DNA of 64,000 bases from Malus domestica (lineage: Eukaryota > Streptophyta > Magnoliopsida > Rosales > Rosaceae), in the NCBI RefSeq assembly GCF_042453785.1, contig NC_091671.1, forward strand, positions 35,479,001 to 35,543,000, in the 5' to 3' direction. Below, in pieces: positions 1 through 11,349 of this stretch (within the stretch, counting starts at the first letter, position 1; every line of letters starts with the position of its first letter). The notes below the pieces were generated by a model. The model was not told the DNA's origin. It made no database searches and saw only the letters and a list, made by a program, of their open reading frames with translations. Both the position numbers and the translations under genes were made by a program.

Positions 1-287
1 TTAGAGAGAAAATTTTGGAGATTATGGAATGAATAAAATAAATAGCTAATTGATTAGCTAAAAAAGGGTAAAAAAATATATGGAATGAAATAGGTTTTGG
101 GAGTTACCTTGTAGAAGGGATTTGATGAGATAGGTTTTGAATTGTTACCTATTTTGGGCACTTTTGACTTGGTTAAGGGATTATTGTCCGCTGCTCGCGC
201 GTAGGAATCTTGTTATACCTCAAGGGTATTTTTGTCCTCTTTTATCCAAAAATCCACGTGTCGCCTTGTGATTATTTTTGGCTCCAC

Positions 288-1523
288 AATCATGATGTGG
301 CCTCTTAGGGTTTTGTAGCCGTTCCGGCATTCTCGTTTGTTTAATAATATTCTTATTCTTTTGTAATCTTATTTGTTTCGTACTCTTATATTCAACTTGG
401 TATTAGCGCAGGTTTCATCCTTCGGGATTTAATCTGCTTTGGGTTGGTATCCATTTGCTTATGTCCGTTTATCGTTCATGTTCAGATTGTCGAGTTGTGT
501 TTGACAGTTTGCAGGGAAAAAAAGTGTGTTTGATTTTTTCAGTTGTGTTGACGACCTTCTGCTTTTTCCCTGCAATTCGTATTCGTCTCTGGTCACCTCA
601 CCTGCACATTTTGACGAAGCTCCGACCCGAGAACCACTCGGATCAAGTTCGTCTCCACTTGAACTCCTGCAAATCAGATTTGATAAACTCGCCATTTATG
701 TTCCGCACCGTACTTGCCATCTCCACTGCACCGAAACCTAATCAGTTTCGTCTATAACTTGCACCTCCGCACTAGACCCCGCATCCTCACCGCTGCTTTG
801 ATCGGCAATTCACTGCCACACCACTTCGCCACCCCGTAACCTATACTCTTGATTTCATACATGCACCACTACACCTGCAGCTTGATGCGCTTCCGCAACC
901 CGTCGTCCCTCGTTGTCGTGTGCATAAGCCCTGAAACCCCTGCACTGACACCCTTTGAATCTGCATCTTCGTACCCACATCTGTCTACATCAAAACTTTG
1001 TTTTTGCATTGCCATCCCAAGAAAGAAGAAGAAAAGTAGAAAAGGAAGAAAAAAAAGAAGGGCTTGGAGCCCACGATATGTTGGGCTGTTATGATTTGTT
1101 TGAAGACCCTTTGTTGGGCTTGTAGATTGAAGCTACTGTTGAGCCTTTTGTTTGGCTTGTCTGTCGGTTCGCATTACGGAGCCTGTCTGTCTGTTTGTCC
1201 GCATTGCAAAGCCTGCCTGTCTGTCCGACTAATGAAACCTGCATCCACATCTACTTGTTGGCAAACTCATGTTGTTTATCGTTATGAGTTTGACAGGGGA
1301 TGTTGGAAAATAATAGATTTAGGATTTGGACTCAGCCCGTTATAATTAGGTTTTGTTAGAGATTAGGGTTAGTTTATTGTAAATAGAGTGCTTTGTTATT
1401 CATTAGAGCATAAGTTAGTCGCAATGTAGCCTCTTAGGGGTTTGTAGCCGTTCCGGCATTCTCGTTTGTTTAATAATATTCTTATTATTTTGTAATCTTA
1501 TTTGTTCCACACTCTGATATTCA
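288..1523 (+). mobile_element. Small non-autonomous LTR retrotransposon (TRIM-like), 5' LTR truncated
   Basis: A stretch of about 105 bases ending at 394 recurs nearly unchanged ending at 1523; both copies contain GTAGCCGTTCCGGCATTCTC and end in TTCA. Directly after the first copy is TGGTATTAGCGC (398-409), close to the initiator-Met tRNA primer-binding site used by Copia-type elements. Before the second, a short purine run (GACAGGGGA) leads into TGTTGGAAAA at 1301, as expected for a polypurine tract and the start of the 3' LTR (1301-1523, 223 bp). The 5' LTR keeps only its R/U5 part; the sequence upstream of about 288 does not match the 3' LTR U3. The interior is about 0.9 kb with no recognisable gag or pol. 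Confidence 0.65.
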
Positions 1524-2819
1524 ACTCATATGTATCTTTAGCTTCAAAATCAAGCACATAAAGTATCTTATCAAGAATCATGTGTTAAACTTGCAAATTT
1601 CCTGCACCATATATTGCCTTTGTGAAGTAATTTTCCTCTATCGATTCCGGTTAGCGCACAAGAGGCTATGAAAGATCCTAAACGGAAGAACAAATGCAAC
1701 GAATGAAGAGATGCAAGACAAGTGAAACTGGTTCCTCTTCCGTCGAAAAATGAATTTGAATGTAGATTTAGGAGTTACACTCTAAAGCAGATATTAAATG
1801 AAAAATACAAAGCCTTGGTGACAAAGAGATTTCTTAACAACTTAAGTTTGACAAAGAGATTTCTTAACAACTTAAGTTTTTTAGGCTAGTTGTTATCTAA
1901 TTTTCGACCTATCAGGTTTAGTGTCAAGTCGTCTGTTACAACTAAGTAAGTGAATTTAAGATCTAATCTTTGGCCCAAACTTAAATGGATGTTACTCGAA
2001 ATAATGCAATATCATACAATTGTCAATCATAACTATTTTTTTTTTTTTCATTTGATACATTAGTCTATGCTGAATTCATTTAAAGTAGAGAGAATGAGAT
2101 TTGAACTTGGGTGCAAAACAAAACACACCGCTCGTACCAATTTGGATAAACTAAGGTATGAAATTACAATGAATTGTTCAGAACAAATGGCATATTTAAT
2201 CAAAATTCAGATAAACGATTCAAGATGCTTATGAATTTTGATATATTTTACAGTTTTTTTTTCCAAAAAAAATCAAATAACATAAATAATTGGCATAACA
2301 CATTATTAGTCCAAAGGAGAAAGAAAAGCACAGAAAAAAGATACAACAATTAGACTCGGACATGACCACTCCTCCCCGGACCAGTTCTTCTTCAATGTTA
2401 CAGATCCCTCCCTCCCCGCCAAGGAAAACAAAATCCCCAACCATTCTTCCAAAATTAATCAAAAGTATAAAAATTAAAAAATTAAAAAAATTAAAAAAAA
2501 ATTAAAAAAAAACAAAGAAATCTGAAAATAATAATCTGAAAAAAAAAAAGAAAAAGGAAAAAACAAAGCCAAGTGGCCAACCTCCCCAACAAAAAAAATT
2601 GATTACTGAAAATAAAAAAATTGTTTCAGCACCCTATCCAAGCAGTCCACGTGTCCATGTTCTAGCCTCCAATCTCACTACCTTGTCAGGGGTCCCACAT
2701 ATAAAGCATATAAGTGGAAACACTTCACGTGAATGTAAGGCCAAAGTTAGCATTATATGCCACTGTATGCATCTGCATTCTGCATTGTATATTATATCAT
2801 CCACGATGCATCTTCGACT
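1524..2819. other. Intergenic, AT-rich, no gene seen
   Basis: Poly(A)/poly(T)-rich sequence downstream of the bZIP gene. The only clear structure is a perfect 30-bp tandem duplication at 1819-1878 (unit begins TGACAAAGAGATTTC). The last few hundred bases before 2820 should include the 3' UTR of the minus-strand bZIP gene, but I cannot place the poly(A) site. Confidence 0.6.
1819..1878. repeat. 30-bp unit, two tandem copies
   Basis: Two adjacent identical copies of a 30-base unit starting TGACAAAGAGATTTCTTAAC; no coding role seen. Confidence 0.85.
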
Positions 2820-5695
2820 TCAATTGAGAATTTGCTGCTCATTGTGATCCGTACAGACCATGATGTCTGGGTTTGATTGCTGCTGCTGCTGCTGCTGCTG
2901 TTGCTGTTGCTGTTGATGCTGCTGAGCGTTTTGGTTTCGGTTTCCTTGGTTGTCCATCTTCTTTAGGGTTTGGTGGTGATAGACCTGCCTTAACCTCTCT
3001 ATTTCCTTCTTTAGTGCCTCTTGATGAGCTGCAAAATGTCAAGTTGAAATAAAATTTGGAACAAGAACAAATTTTGGGATTTGGATAAAATGTATGTTAT
3101 TATTTGGTTACATGTAAGATATTCTGAACTACATTTATTTAAATTATGAAAAGAAAAATTCAAACTTGAAAGCAGTAGAGAGCACACTGTTCTAACCAAT
3201 TTGGCTACACCAGATGTGAAAATAAATCTTGAGATCAACACTCTTAATCTTATCCATGTTTAATAGAAAAAACAACTAGTAGTAACAATTAGGGTTAATA
3301 ATAATGCAATAGAATACAATTATGCTTCCACTTTTTTTTTCCCCTTATTTTTGAAGGGATTAAAAGGTATTTCTAAATCAATACTTTTTTTTTCCTATTA
3401 AGGAAGTTGGACAGTGAAAGGAAAGAAAGGACTTTCGGTGATATTCCTATGAATTTGTTCTCAAGTGGAAAAAGCACCATAAGATGAAGATTGAGATAAA
3501 GGGTTCATGCATGTATTATCTTCATATCACTAATTAAACACTAATTAAATAATAATTAATCATGGTTTATTAATTAAACTTATATCTTAATTACCATCTT
3601 TGAAAAGCTTGTCTTGAGCCAAAGCAGCAATCCGTTGCTTGAGAGCACTATTATCAACGTTTAGAATCAACCTCTGGTGGTCTAGAAATGCAACCCTTGG
3701 TGACAGCGCCGATACCTCCGACTTCAAATATTTTCATTAATCACAACACATACAAGTTTAATTAATTCAATTATTCACCAGACCAAGTTAATTACCAATG
3801 ATAAGGAATTAAGCAAAGCAAAGTAATTGATCTTCTTGTATACCTGTAATGTTGTAACGCTGCGTTCAAGCTCCGAAATATATTGCAATTTTCTCACCCT
3901 CGACCTCTGTGCTGATTGCCGGTTTGCCAAAATCCTACAATCACAACCCAAAAATATTTGTAATTAAATTAAGGGAGACTTTGGATGCGGTCCTTAGTTA
4001 TGAATATTATTTGACTGAAACCTTGTTGGTTTTCAATTTTTGATTGAAGTCCCTGAAATTAATGTGATAATTTATTTCTATATATGTTACTATTTTTTTA
4101 AAATTAAAAATTGAAATTTATAGTTGTTTATATTAATGAGATTTTAAATAAAAAATCATAATATGTCGGATTTAAAAATATTAAAATATAAATATACTAT
4201 TTGTGTGTGTGTATATAAAAACATGGGTACATTCTTAAAAATTTTAAAAAAATAAAGATATTAGGCTTAATAACATTAGTAAATTTCTTCAATTAAACTT
4301 GACATGGATACATTCTCAAATCAAAGAAAAAAGAATGTACCCATATAAGTTTAAAAATGGATTAGAAAAAAATTGAATAGACTTTATATATAAAAAAAAT
4401 GGTACATTTTACATATAACAAATTGGTATATTTAAGAATGGGTACATTTTAAGATTAAAATTTTGAAAAAATTACATGAATGGGTGCATATAATTAGCAT
4501 GGGTACATTTAGCAAAATTAAAAATGAATACAAATAAATAAAAAAATATGGGTACAAATACAAATAAAACTTAAAAAAATATGGGCACAAAAAGAAATTA
4601 ATGTATGGGTACAAATTAAAATTGACAAGAAAATTGGTACAAATTAAAACTGAAAAGAAAATTGGTACAAATTGAAAAAGGGTTGCAAATCAAAAATGTG
4701 TACAAACTAAAAATAAAAATATATGATAAAAAATTTAGCCATAAATATAAATATACTATTTGTAATATTTTTAACACTAAATGAATATATTTAGAAATAA
4801 AAAATATTCATTATTGAAATAATTAATGATGTTATTAATACCCAAGGACCTTGATTGAAAATTAAAAAGGAATAAAGTTTTAATCAATGGAGTAGCAAAA
4901 CGAGGGATGTGAACCTAATTTATCCTTAAATTAAGCTGTCTAGTTATAATTAATGACATTTTGGCAGCAACCCAAAATTTTTGATTGTCCAAACCATGCA
5001 TGCATAATCTTGTAACAAAATTGTAAATTAAACACATTGTTGTGAAATTACCTTTTGACCCTCTTTGGGTCAGCCGGGGAGGTGGGCGGTGGCGGATGAG
5101 ATTGAGCATTAGCGTCAGCCTCGCACGACGAGCTTTCAACCTCTCCGGGCTCCGTTTTAGGCTGCTGCTGCTGGTCCAAATGAAGCATCAATGGCTTCAT
5201 GTTATTATTATTGCCATTATTAATATTGTTCTCGTCGTTATTGCTGTTCTGGTCGGACGGCGTGGACGGGTTGGACGACGAGATGGTAGGCGGCACGGTC
5301 ACCGACATGTCATCGGAGAACATGGACATTAGCTGCTCGTCGTCCAGTCTGTCGAAGCCGAGGTTGTTGGTCGATCCGTGATGATGCATCATGGTGGCGG
5401 TAGGATTCCTGCATTCCTCGTCAAGTATCAACGGGGACTCAAGAAAGGCAATGGAGTCGCTTGCAGACCTCCGATGGGCCCCGCGCCTGGCGGAGGAGAA
5501 GTCGAGGAACTCGTCCATCCAATTGCACGACGAGGATTGTTGTTGTTGGTTCGGTTGGTTGGAAGAGGGTTGAACTGCGGCGGCGGAAGTGGTCGTGGCG
5601 GTGGGGATGAAATTGGCCATGGCGGGTAGCCTTTGGTGAGGGAAGGATGGCCAATTTTGTGTCATGCTTGGTATTTTAGGAGGTAATTGTGCCAT
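2820..5695 (-). CDS. Group E bZIP transcription factor (bZIP34/bZIP61 type), 4 exons, 356 aa
   Basis: Four minus-strand exons: 5695-5052, 3934-3844, 3721-3595 and 3028-2820. All junctions are GT-AG, and the phases join to one 356-residue frame ending in TGA at 2822-2820. The N-terminal half is low complexity (Q, N and S runs) with the conserved block FLDFSSARRGAHRRSASDSI at about residues 64-83. The basic region (KRILANRQSAQRSRVRKLQ, N-x7-R) spans the exon 1/2 junction and runs into a leucine zipper in exons 2-4 that contains a proline (SALSPRVAFLD), typical of the bZIP34/61 group. The C-terminus carries a run of 13 glutamines encoded by CAG/CAA. It should be a nuclear DNA-binding regulator; Arabidopsis relatives act in pollen and vascular tissue, which is family knowledge only. 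The length is close to the family's usual 320-360 aa. The ATG is the first in frame and begins MAQLPPKIP, the usual group start. Confidence 0.93.
4200..4720. repeat. AT-rich intronic block with repeated ATGGGTACA-like motif
   Basis: Intron 1 of the bZIP gene (3935-5051) holds many irregularly spaced copies of GGGTACA/TGGTACAAA in AT-rich sequence, most dense at 4380-4680. It looks like a decayed tandem repeat or an old transposon; no termini were recognised. Confidence 0.5.
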
Positions 5696-6533
5696 TCTCT
5701 CAATGTGACCTCCCCTCCCAAATATAGGGTACCCTAAAATATGTGTGTTATTAGAGAGAGAAACCCAAAACCAAAACTAAATCCCAAGAAAAAAAAAAAT
5801 GGAAACACCAACAACCAAGCCAACAAACAACCTACAACTGCAATGATCCCTGAATATTTAGGGCAAATAAATCTCGGGAGTCCTAAAAAAACAGTAAAAA
5901 GAGATATTAAAGGGAAGTGAGCAGGGCAGCAAGAGTACATGGGCAGCTGCAGGAGAAGCAGGAATCAGAATGCAACATGCAGCTAGCATAATAATCATAA
6001 ACATAAATGAATGAGTGGCATTTCCTTTGGATTTTTGGGGACATTTTTTTAAGGCCCTGAGGTTTTGGAGAGGGAGGGAGGTGGGTCACATGGGGGTGGG
6101 GATTAGGGACAGCTAGCAACAGCTGGGGAGGGAGGGAGGTGAGGAGGATTGGGGTGGTGGGACTCCCTCCAAAAGGGTTTCGATTCACTACTAGAAAAAG
6201 TATCTCACCACTGCATTCTCTGCGTGGTTTATTAACGGAAGGAGAAATTTTTCAGTGTGATCGGTATACGGGATGATACACTATGTGTCCCTATACAAAT
6301 GGTGTGATATATGTGTTAAAATGTTAATAACTTAAAAAATAAAATTTTCCACCACTTGTATAAAAACACGTGATGTACCATTAGTATTCCGGTTACAATG
6401 AAAAAAATTTATAACCGAAAGGAATCAACCCCCCCACCCCACATGCCGATGTGACACCTCATCCTGCCCTTTCTCCCTCTCAACCCCATTACATTATGTA
6501 TATGGATAGTATTTCTATACTATATACTATATA
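5696..6533. promoter_or_regulatory. Upstream region of the bZIP gene (GA-rich on plus strand)
   Basis: This lies directly 5' of the minus-strand bZIP start codon. At 6060-6170 the plus strand is strongly GA/GGGAGG-rich, so the bZIP sense strand is pyrimidine-rich, as in many plant 5' leaders; I cannot place a transcription start. At 6186 the sequence CACTACTAGAAAAA resembles a CACTA-type transposon end with no partner found. At 6258-6398 there is a weak inverted repeat, possibly an old MITE. Confidence 0.35.
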
Positions 6534-6912
6534 GGGTAAATCTTAGTTTACTACCCAAGTTTCATGGTTTTCAACATTTGGTATATGAAATTCTTTTCGT
6601 CCCAGAGTCATACCTAAAGTTTTAATTTTGGGACAGTCTCATACATCCGTTAGTCTGGTCGTTAAGTCTTCCGTTAACTGATGACTTGGCGCCCATATGG
6701 ACAATGACTGGGCGCCACGTGTCAATAAGGATCCCAAGTGGATATTAAAAATTAAAAAAATTAAAAATTACAAAATTACAAAAAAAAATAAAGAGCTATC
6801 TTTTTCCTCAAACCTCGACCCTCCTACTCCGCCACACCTATCGTGCCGGCCACATATTCCCTCTCGTCGCCGTCGAAGCTGCAGAAAAATAAAAAATCTT
6901 CGCCTCAAAAGG

Positions 6913-7043
6913 ATAGACAGGGGATGTAGGGCAAGCCAGATGGTAGATATGGTTGACCTCGAGCAGAAGTGGCTCAACGATGTCATGTTGGATGAGCTCG
7001 AATCTCGGCATGCCAGATGGTAGATTTGGTCGACCTCGAGCAA
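6913..7043 (-). pseudogene. Captured UDP-glucuronate decarboxylase (UXS) fragment, NAD-binding region
   Basis: On the minus strand, 6987-6913 reads HDIVEPLLLEVNHIYHLACP followed by TSPVY, which matches the strongly conserved segment of plant UDP-glucuronic acid decarboxylases just after the Rossmann motif. A second partial copy of the same segment (LLEVDQIYHLAC) lies at 7043-7008, so the capture is itself duplicated. The fragment lies inside Pack-MULE 1, is out of context, and has no complete catalytic domain. A functional product is not expected. Confidence 0.8.
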
Positions 7044-7247
7044 ATGGTAGATACGGCCCCTCTCGTCACAACAATCCAGAGCCCTTTTTGTTTCAGCCCT
7101 AGTGGCACCTTCCTACTAGAACCCTAGCTATTCAATTCGAATCTACGTTCGTAGGCCGGCTTGTACTGGGTCGTCGTCGACGAATCAAAGTCGTATCGGA
7201 CATAGTTCGAGATTGGGACGTTGCTGGAGGCGTAAGGAGAGCCGGGG

Positions 7248-7346
7248 GGTGGAGGACAGGAGAAGGGTGAACCCTACGGTGGCGATAGCAATGCCGACGA
7301 GGATGAAAACAAGGCGCTGTTCTCGGAGCAAGTACTGAATCGGGTG
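7248..7346 (-). pseudogene. Captured UXS N-terminal membrane-anchor fragment
   Basis: The minus-strand frame reads HPIQYLLREQRLVFILVGIA followed by IATVGFTLLLSST. This matches the N-terminal Golgi type II membrane anchor of plant UDP-glucuronate decarboxylases (…YMLREQRLxFVLVGIAIAT…). It is about 260 bp upstream of the other UXS fragment in the same orientation, so order and strand agree with derivation from one parent gene with the intervening part lost. Confidence 0.75.
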
Positions 7347-7581
7347 GGTGCAGAGGAGAGAAGGGAGGGAGAAAGGAGGGAGAAGGGAGGGAGGGTTGGG
7401 GGTTTGAGGAAGAAGATAGCTTTGGTAATTTTTTAATGTTTGCTTTTTAATATCCATGTGGGACCCTTATTGACATGTGGTACCCAGTCATTGTCCACAT
7501 GGGACGAAAAAAACTTCATGTACCAAATGTTGAAAACCACAAAACTTGAGGGTAGTAAACTGAGATTTACCCTACTATACA

Positions 7582-8680
7582 TGTATCCTATAATTTAATG
7601 AATTGAAGCACTGAATATATATATAGTGTGTTTGTGTGTGTATATATATTATATATATCACTTGTGTATTACACTATGCATATACAAAAGATATGTCATA
7701 TGGATACGAGTCTGAAGTTCCTTGTAGTTGTAGAGCATTATTGAGCTTTTTTGATCCTTTGGATACAATAATGCTGCAAAAATCTATGGGACATATGGCC
7801 CATTTTTGTTAGTTATCTCATAGCATTGACCAAGATCTTGGGGATGAATTTTGATTGCAATCGATTTGTAGGATCTAATAGTTATGGGCAATGATTTATG
7901 CATTCTTTTAACTTTTTTTTCCCCTATTTTCTTATAATCGTTTACCTCAATTTGCTTTTTGTAGATATTTTTATTGTGATCGTAAAACCGCCTAATGGTG
8001 TGATTGTAATAAAGACAATCAAGTTGTATGATCAATCCAAAGATATTATAATACGTGATATTAGTAATATTATACTCCAAAGTGTAACTATGATGCTCAT
8101 TTATGTCATATAATCCATAGATTAGTAGAGAGTGTTGTCCAATACTAACATGTAGTGTGATCACAACATTGTCATGTGACTGCCACACCACCAATCAGGT
8201 AATGTGGCTAGACCAATGTTATAACATGTTATATTTATTGATGTTAAATTATAAAGTATAAGTTCATTGTTCATCCATGCTATAATACCTGAATTATTAA
8301 CACTTGGTAGTGATCATATCATTTTTATGATACATAAATATATAATTTTTTTTTCTGTAATGAAAAAGAATGAAACATGACCATTATTATACGATCAAAT
8401 GGCCATGTCAATTCATAAACTGTCGTGATTTTGAAGTATGCATGTACAAGCAATTAGGGGTGTGGGAGACTAATTACATATATAAGAGAAGTCCTATTTG
8501 GGTATATAAAATACATATAGTGGAAGGATGTAGGAATTTAGAGAAGATGAGCTGTGAAAGGGAGGGAGAGCTTATAAGAATCATCTCCTCCTCCTCCCAT
8601 GTGAATTGCTAGTAAGAGTCCACCTTTGTTTGCTTTGTCTCCAAATCAACCTCACATGGGAGGGTTTGAGAGTCCCCTTT

Positions 8681-8768
<88 letters not shown>

Positions 8769-9769
8769 CATGACAAGTTTCTTGATATCTTCCATTATCT
8801 TATGTTGGCAGTCATGTTGGTTTTTTAATGAAAGTACTTAGGAGACACTAATAATGATTAGTGGAAAAGTTAGAAAGCATGTTAATTAATTAAGTACTTG
8901 ATCCCATAGTTTGTCACATAGGTGTACCCCATCTACATGCATTAATTCATTTCAAATTTCACCCACTTGATAATGTACGTATAGAACACATAATCCTAAT
9001 TTGTTCTACCATTTGTTAATAATCAAAAGTCAAATGTATCAATAGTTGTCATATATATCAGTGTACTAAAAAAAATAACAATCAATGGTTTGTATAGCTA
9101 GGGTTTACATCATCACCTCCGCTCATCACATATGTTTATTCCATGATTAATGTATAATTTTTATAACCGACATTATTGCTCTAATTTTGTAAGGGCAAGT
9201 CTTAAGTATAAACCTATGAGTTCAATATAAATTTATTTTTCACCTCTATGTGTAAATAAATTGTTGCATATATATATATATATATATATAAACTACATAA
9301 AAAGAGGAGAGTTTGAACTGAGAACAGTGAGTTGAAGCGTTGAGTATAACCATACAACGAATATATGATAATTAGTGGTTTGCATGTGCCTTTCCTTTAC
9401 CATTCACAGCTAAAAGAATTTCCTAATGTAATACAATAATAATCCTTTCTGTTTTTTCGAATCCCAAAAATGCTGAAGTACCGTACAGGAAAGGGGAGAA
9501 GGGGAAGGAGGGACTGCAAAATATGAATACAAAGCATTATTGCACGTGGAAGGAGCACTGAGGGCCCTGCCTGTTTTTTCTGGGTTTTTTTTTTTTTTTT
9601 TATAAATAAAAACTAGATGGAGTCCACACACATGGTAAATATAAAAAATTTAAAGAGAAAAAAAAATCAAATTATGAAAGAGAGAAGTTGAACAAAACTG
9701 TGAGAGAGAAAAAAAACGTGGGTAATTTTTTTCTGAGTTTCTATTTCTTTGAACCGGAGACATAACTAG
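7582..9769. other. Intergenic, no gene seen
   Basis: AT-rich sequence without a supported gene. It contains a long CT microsatellite running into AT repeats (8685-8768) and another AT repeat near 9265-9290. Short reading frames here lack recognisable domains. Confidence 0.6.
8685..8768. repeat. Compound (CT)n(AT)n microsatellite
   Basis: About 30 uninterrupted CT units followed directly by about 11 AT units; likely polymorphic between accessions. Confidence 0.95.
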
Positions 9770-9925
9770 ACAAACTTAATTACATTCCTCATCAGCTTGA
9801 CCATGATTAAGAATACGGGGTATTACTTTTGGTCTAAACTGTTGAAAGTTCAGAAAACAATGGCCGTCGAATTGTTATTAGCCATAAGTTCTTGCAGGCA
9901 GAGATATCTTAACATTAGATAAATT
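9770..9925. repeat. 3'-flank segment duplicated with the GLR gene (copy 1)
   Basis: Sequence from AATTACATTCCTCATCAGCT onward matches 14170-14330 with scattered substitutions, in the same orientation. Each copy lies on the 3' side of a minus-strand GLR copy, so it marks the edge of the segmental tandem duplication that produced the pair. Confidence 0.75.
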
Positions 9926-10001
9926 TCTCATGATGGGGTCAGATTGATATTTCGAATGTTTGATCATTTTGGAGTAGTGCTGCCTTTATATATATAGAGA
10001 T

Positions 10002-11340
10002 GGGTTTTTATCATAAATGGTCATTGAAATTGACCCTCGCTATCAAGATGGTCCTTGAAATTAAAAATCAATCAAAGTAGTTTCTGAAAATAGGTGTTGC
10101 AAATTAATGTGGTCATTCCGTCACAATTCTGTTTAAAATTCCGTTAAGTGATGATGTGGCACATAAATGGGCCCCACAAGATTTATGGGTTTTTATCACA
10201 AATGATCCCTGAAATTGATCCACACTATCAAGATTGTTCCTGAAATCGACTCACATCATCAATATGGTCTCCGAAATTGAAAATCAATCAAAGTAGTCCT
10301 TGAAAATAGAAGTCGCAATCAATATGATCATTCGGTCACAATTTTGTAAAAAAAAAAATTTGTTATATGCTGATGTAGGTTTAATAATTAATTAAAAAAA
10401 AATTGTCTATATACTTTTTTGCACAATGGAGTTTTCTTTTTCTTATAGTAGGGCCTACTCTGAAGAGAGCTCCCTTCCATAAATTTTCAAAGGCACAAGG
10501 CTTAACTAAGGCCCAAGAGGGGGTGTGGAAATAATTTTCAACCAACAATAGACGAACCTTAGTTATAACCTTATTATCTCAAAGCAGACCTTGTCGTTCT
10601 TTGCATTACTAGACCACCATGGAGGCGCCGAACAAGCTCTCCAAGATTAAGGTTGTGAGGATGTTGATCGCCTAAATGTTAACGGTGATGTCCCAAAAGT
10701 CATTGTCAATAGGCCAAGCCGTCACCAAATGTGATCTCTATCCAGGTTCAATTCGGTGAAAGGTGTTGAAGTGTGTAAGGATAGGCGTATTAAGATTTTT
10801 TATTTTTTTTAGAATAGAGAGTGAAGGAGGTATAAAAATGTGAACTGGGATCAGAGGTGATTGTAGGATTGGGTTTTTGGGTTGACAATTTTTTTATTAA
10901 CTATTAAATTATTAAGCCTATTTGTAATTTTTTTTTAAATTTAATTAGACTTGTGTGACTCATTTATATGTCACATCAGTACATAACAGAATTTTTGACA
11001 GAATTGTGACGAAATGACTACATTGATTTGAGACACTTACTTGAGGGACTACATTGATCAATTTTTAATTTCAATGATCATTTTGATATTGCGGGTCAAT
11101 TTCAAAGACCATTTTGATGTCATGGGTTAATTTCAAGGAAAATTTGTGAGAAAAAAAAGGACTTATTGGGCCCATTTATGTGTCACATCAGCACTTAACA
11201 TATTTTTTAACAGAATTGTGACGGAATGACCAAATTGATTTGCGACACCTATTTTCAAGGACTACATTGATTGATTTTCAATTTCAGGGCCCATCTTGAT
11301 GGTGAGAGTCAATTTCAATGACCATTTGTGATAAAAACCC
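10002..11340. mobile_element. Pack-MULE 2: Mutator-like element inserted in the GLR pseudogene
   Basis: Long inverted repeats of about 190 bp: the left begins GGGTTTTTATCATAAATGGT at 10002, and the right ends with its imperfect reverse complement at 11340. The flanking 9-bp duplication is perfect: TATAGAGAT at 9993-10001 and 11341-11349. Copies of the subterminal motif are also found internally. There is no transposase. The centre holds a fragment of a ribosomal protein L35 gene (10619-10699). The right end abuts exon 4 of the GLR pseudogene; no GLR sequence resumes to the left, so a deletion accompanied or followed insertion. Confidence 0.92.
10619..10699 (+). pseudogene. Captured 60S ribosomal protein L35 (uL29) fragment
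   Basis: The frame reads MEAPNKLSKIKVVRMLIA, then a TAA stop, then MLTVMSQK. This matches the conserved eukaryotic L35 segment GGAPNKLSKIKVVR(L)SIAQVLTV(I)SQK, with the glutamine codon replaced by a stop. About 27 codons are recognisable of a protein of about 123 aa. It lies inside Pack-MULE 2 and is not expected to be functional. Confidence 0.8.
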
Positions 11341-11349
11341 TATAGAGAT

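Larger units (their letters stand above)
6534..7572. mobile_element. Pack-MULE 1: non-autonomous Mutator-like element with long terminal inverted repeats
   Basis: The ends are long inverted repeats of well over 200 bp. The left starts GGGTAAATCTTAGTTTACTA at 6534, and the right end at 7572 reads the same in reverse complement with few changes. Flanking 9-bp duplications are TACTATATA (6525-6533) and TACTATACA (7573-7581), 8 of 9 matching, as expected for Mutator superfamily insertions. No transposase is present. The GC-rich centre carries fragments of a UDP-glucuronate decarboxylase gene (separate entries), the hallmark of a Pack-MULE. It sits about 0.8 kb upstream of the bZIP start codon. 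Confidence 0.88.

Noticed and set aside
455-1345. Several open frames of 70-100 codons on both strands
   Set aside because: They lie within the TRIM-like element, overlap each other, and have no domain or conserved motif.
6186-6205. CACTACTAGAAAAA resembling a CACTA transposon end
   Set aside because: No inverted partner or 3-bp target duplication found; may be chance or a remnant.
8626-8841. 71-codon frame with Leu-Ser and Ile-Tyr runs
   Set aside because: Translation of the CT/AT microsatellite.
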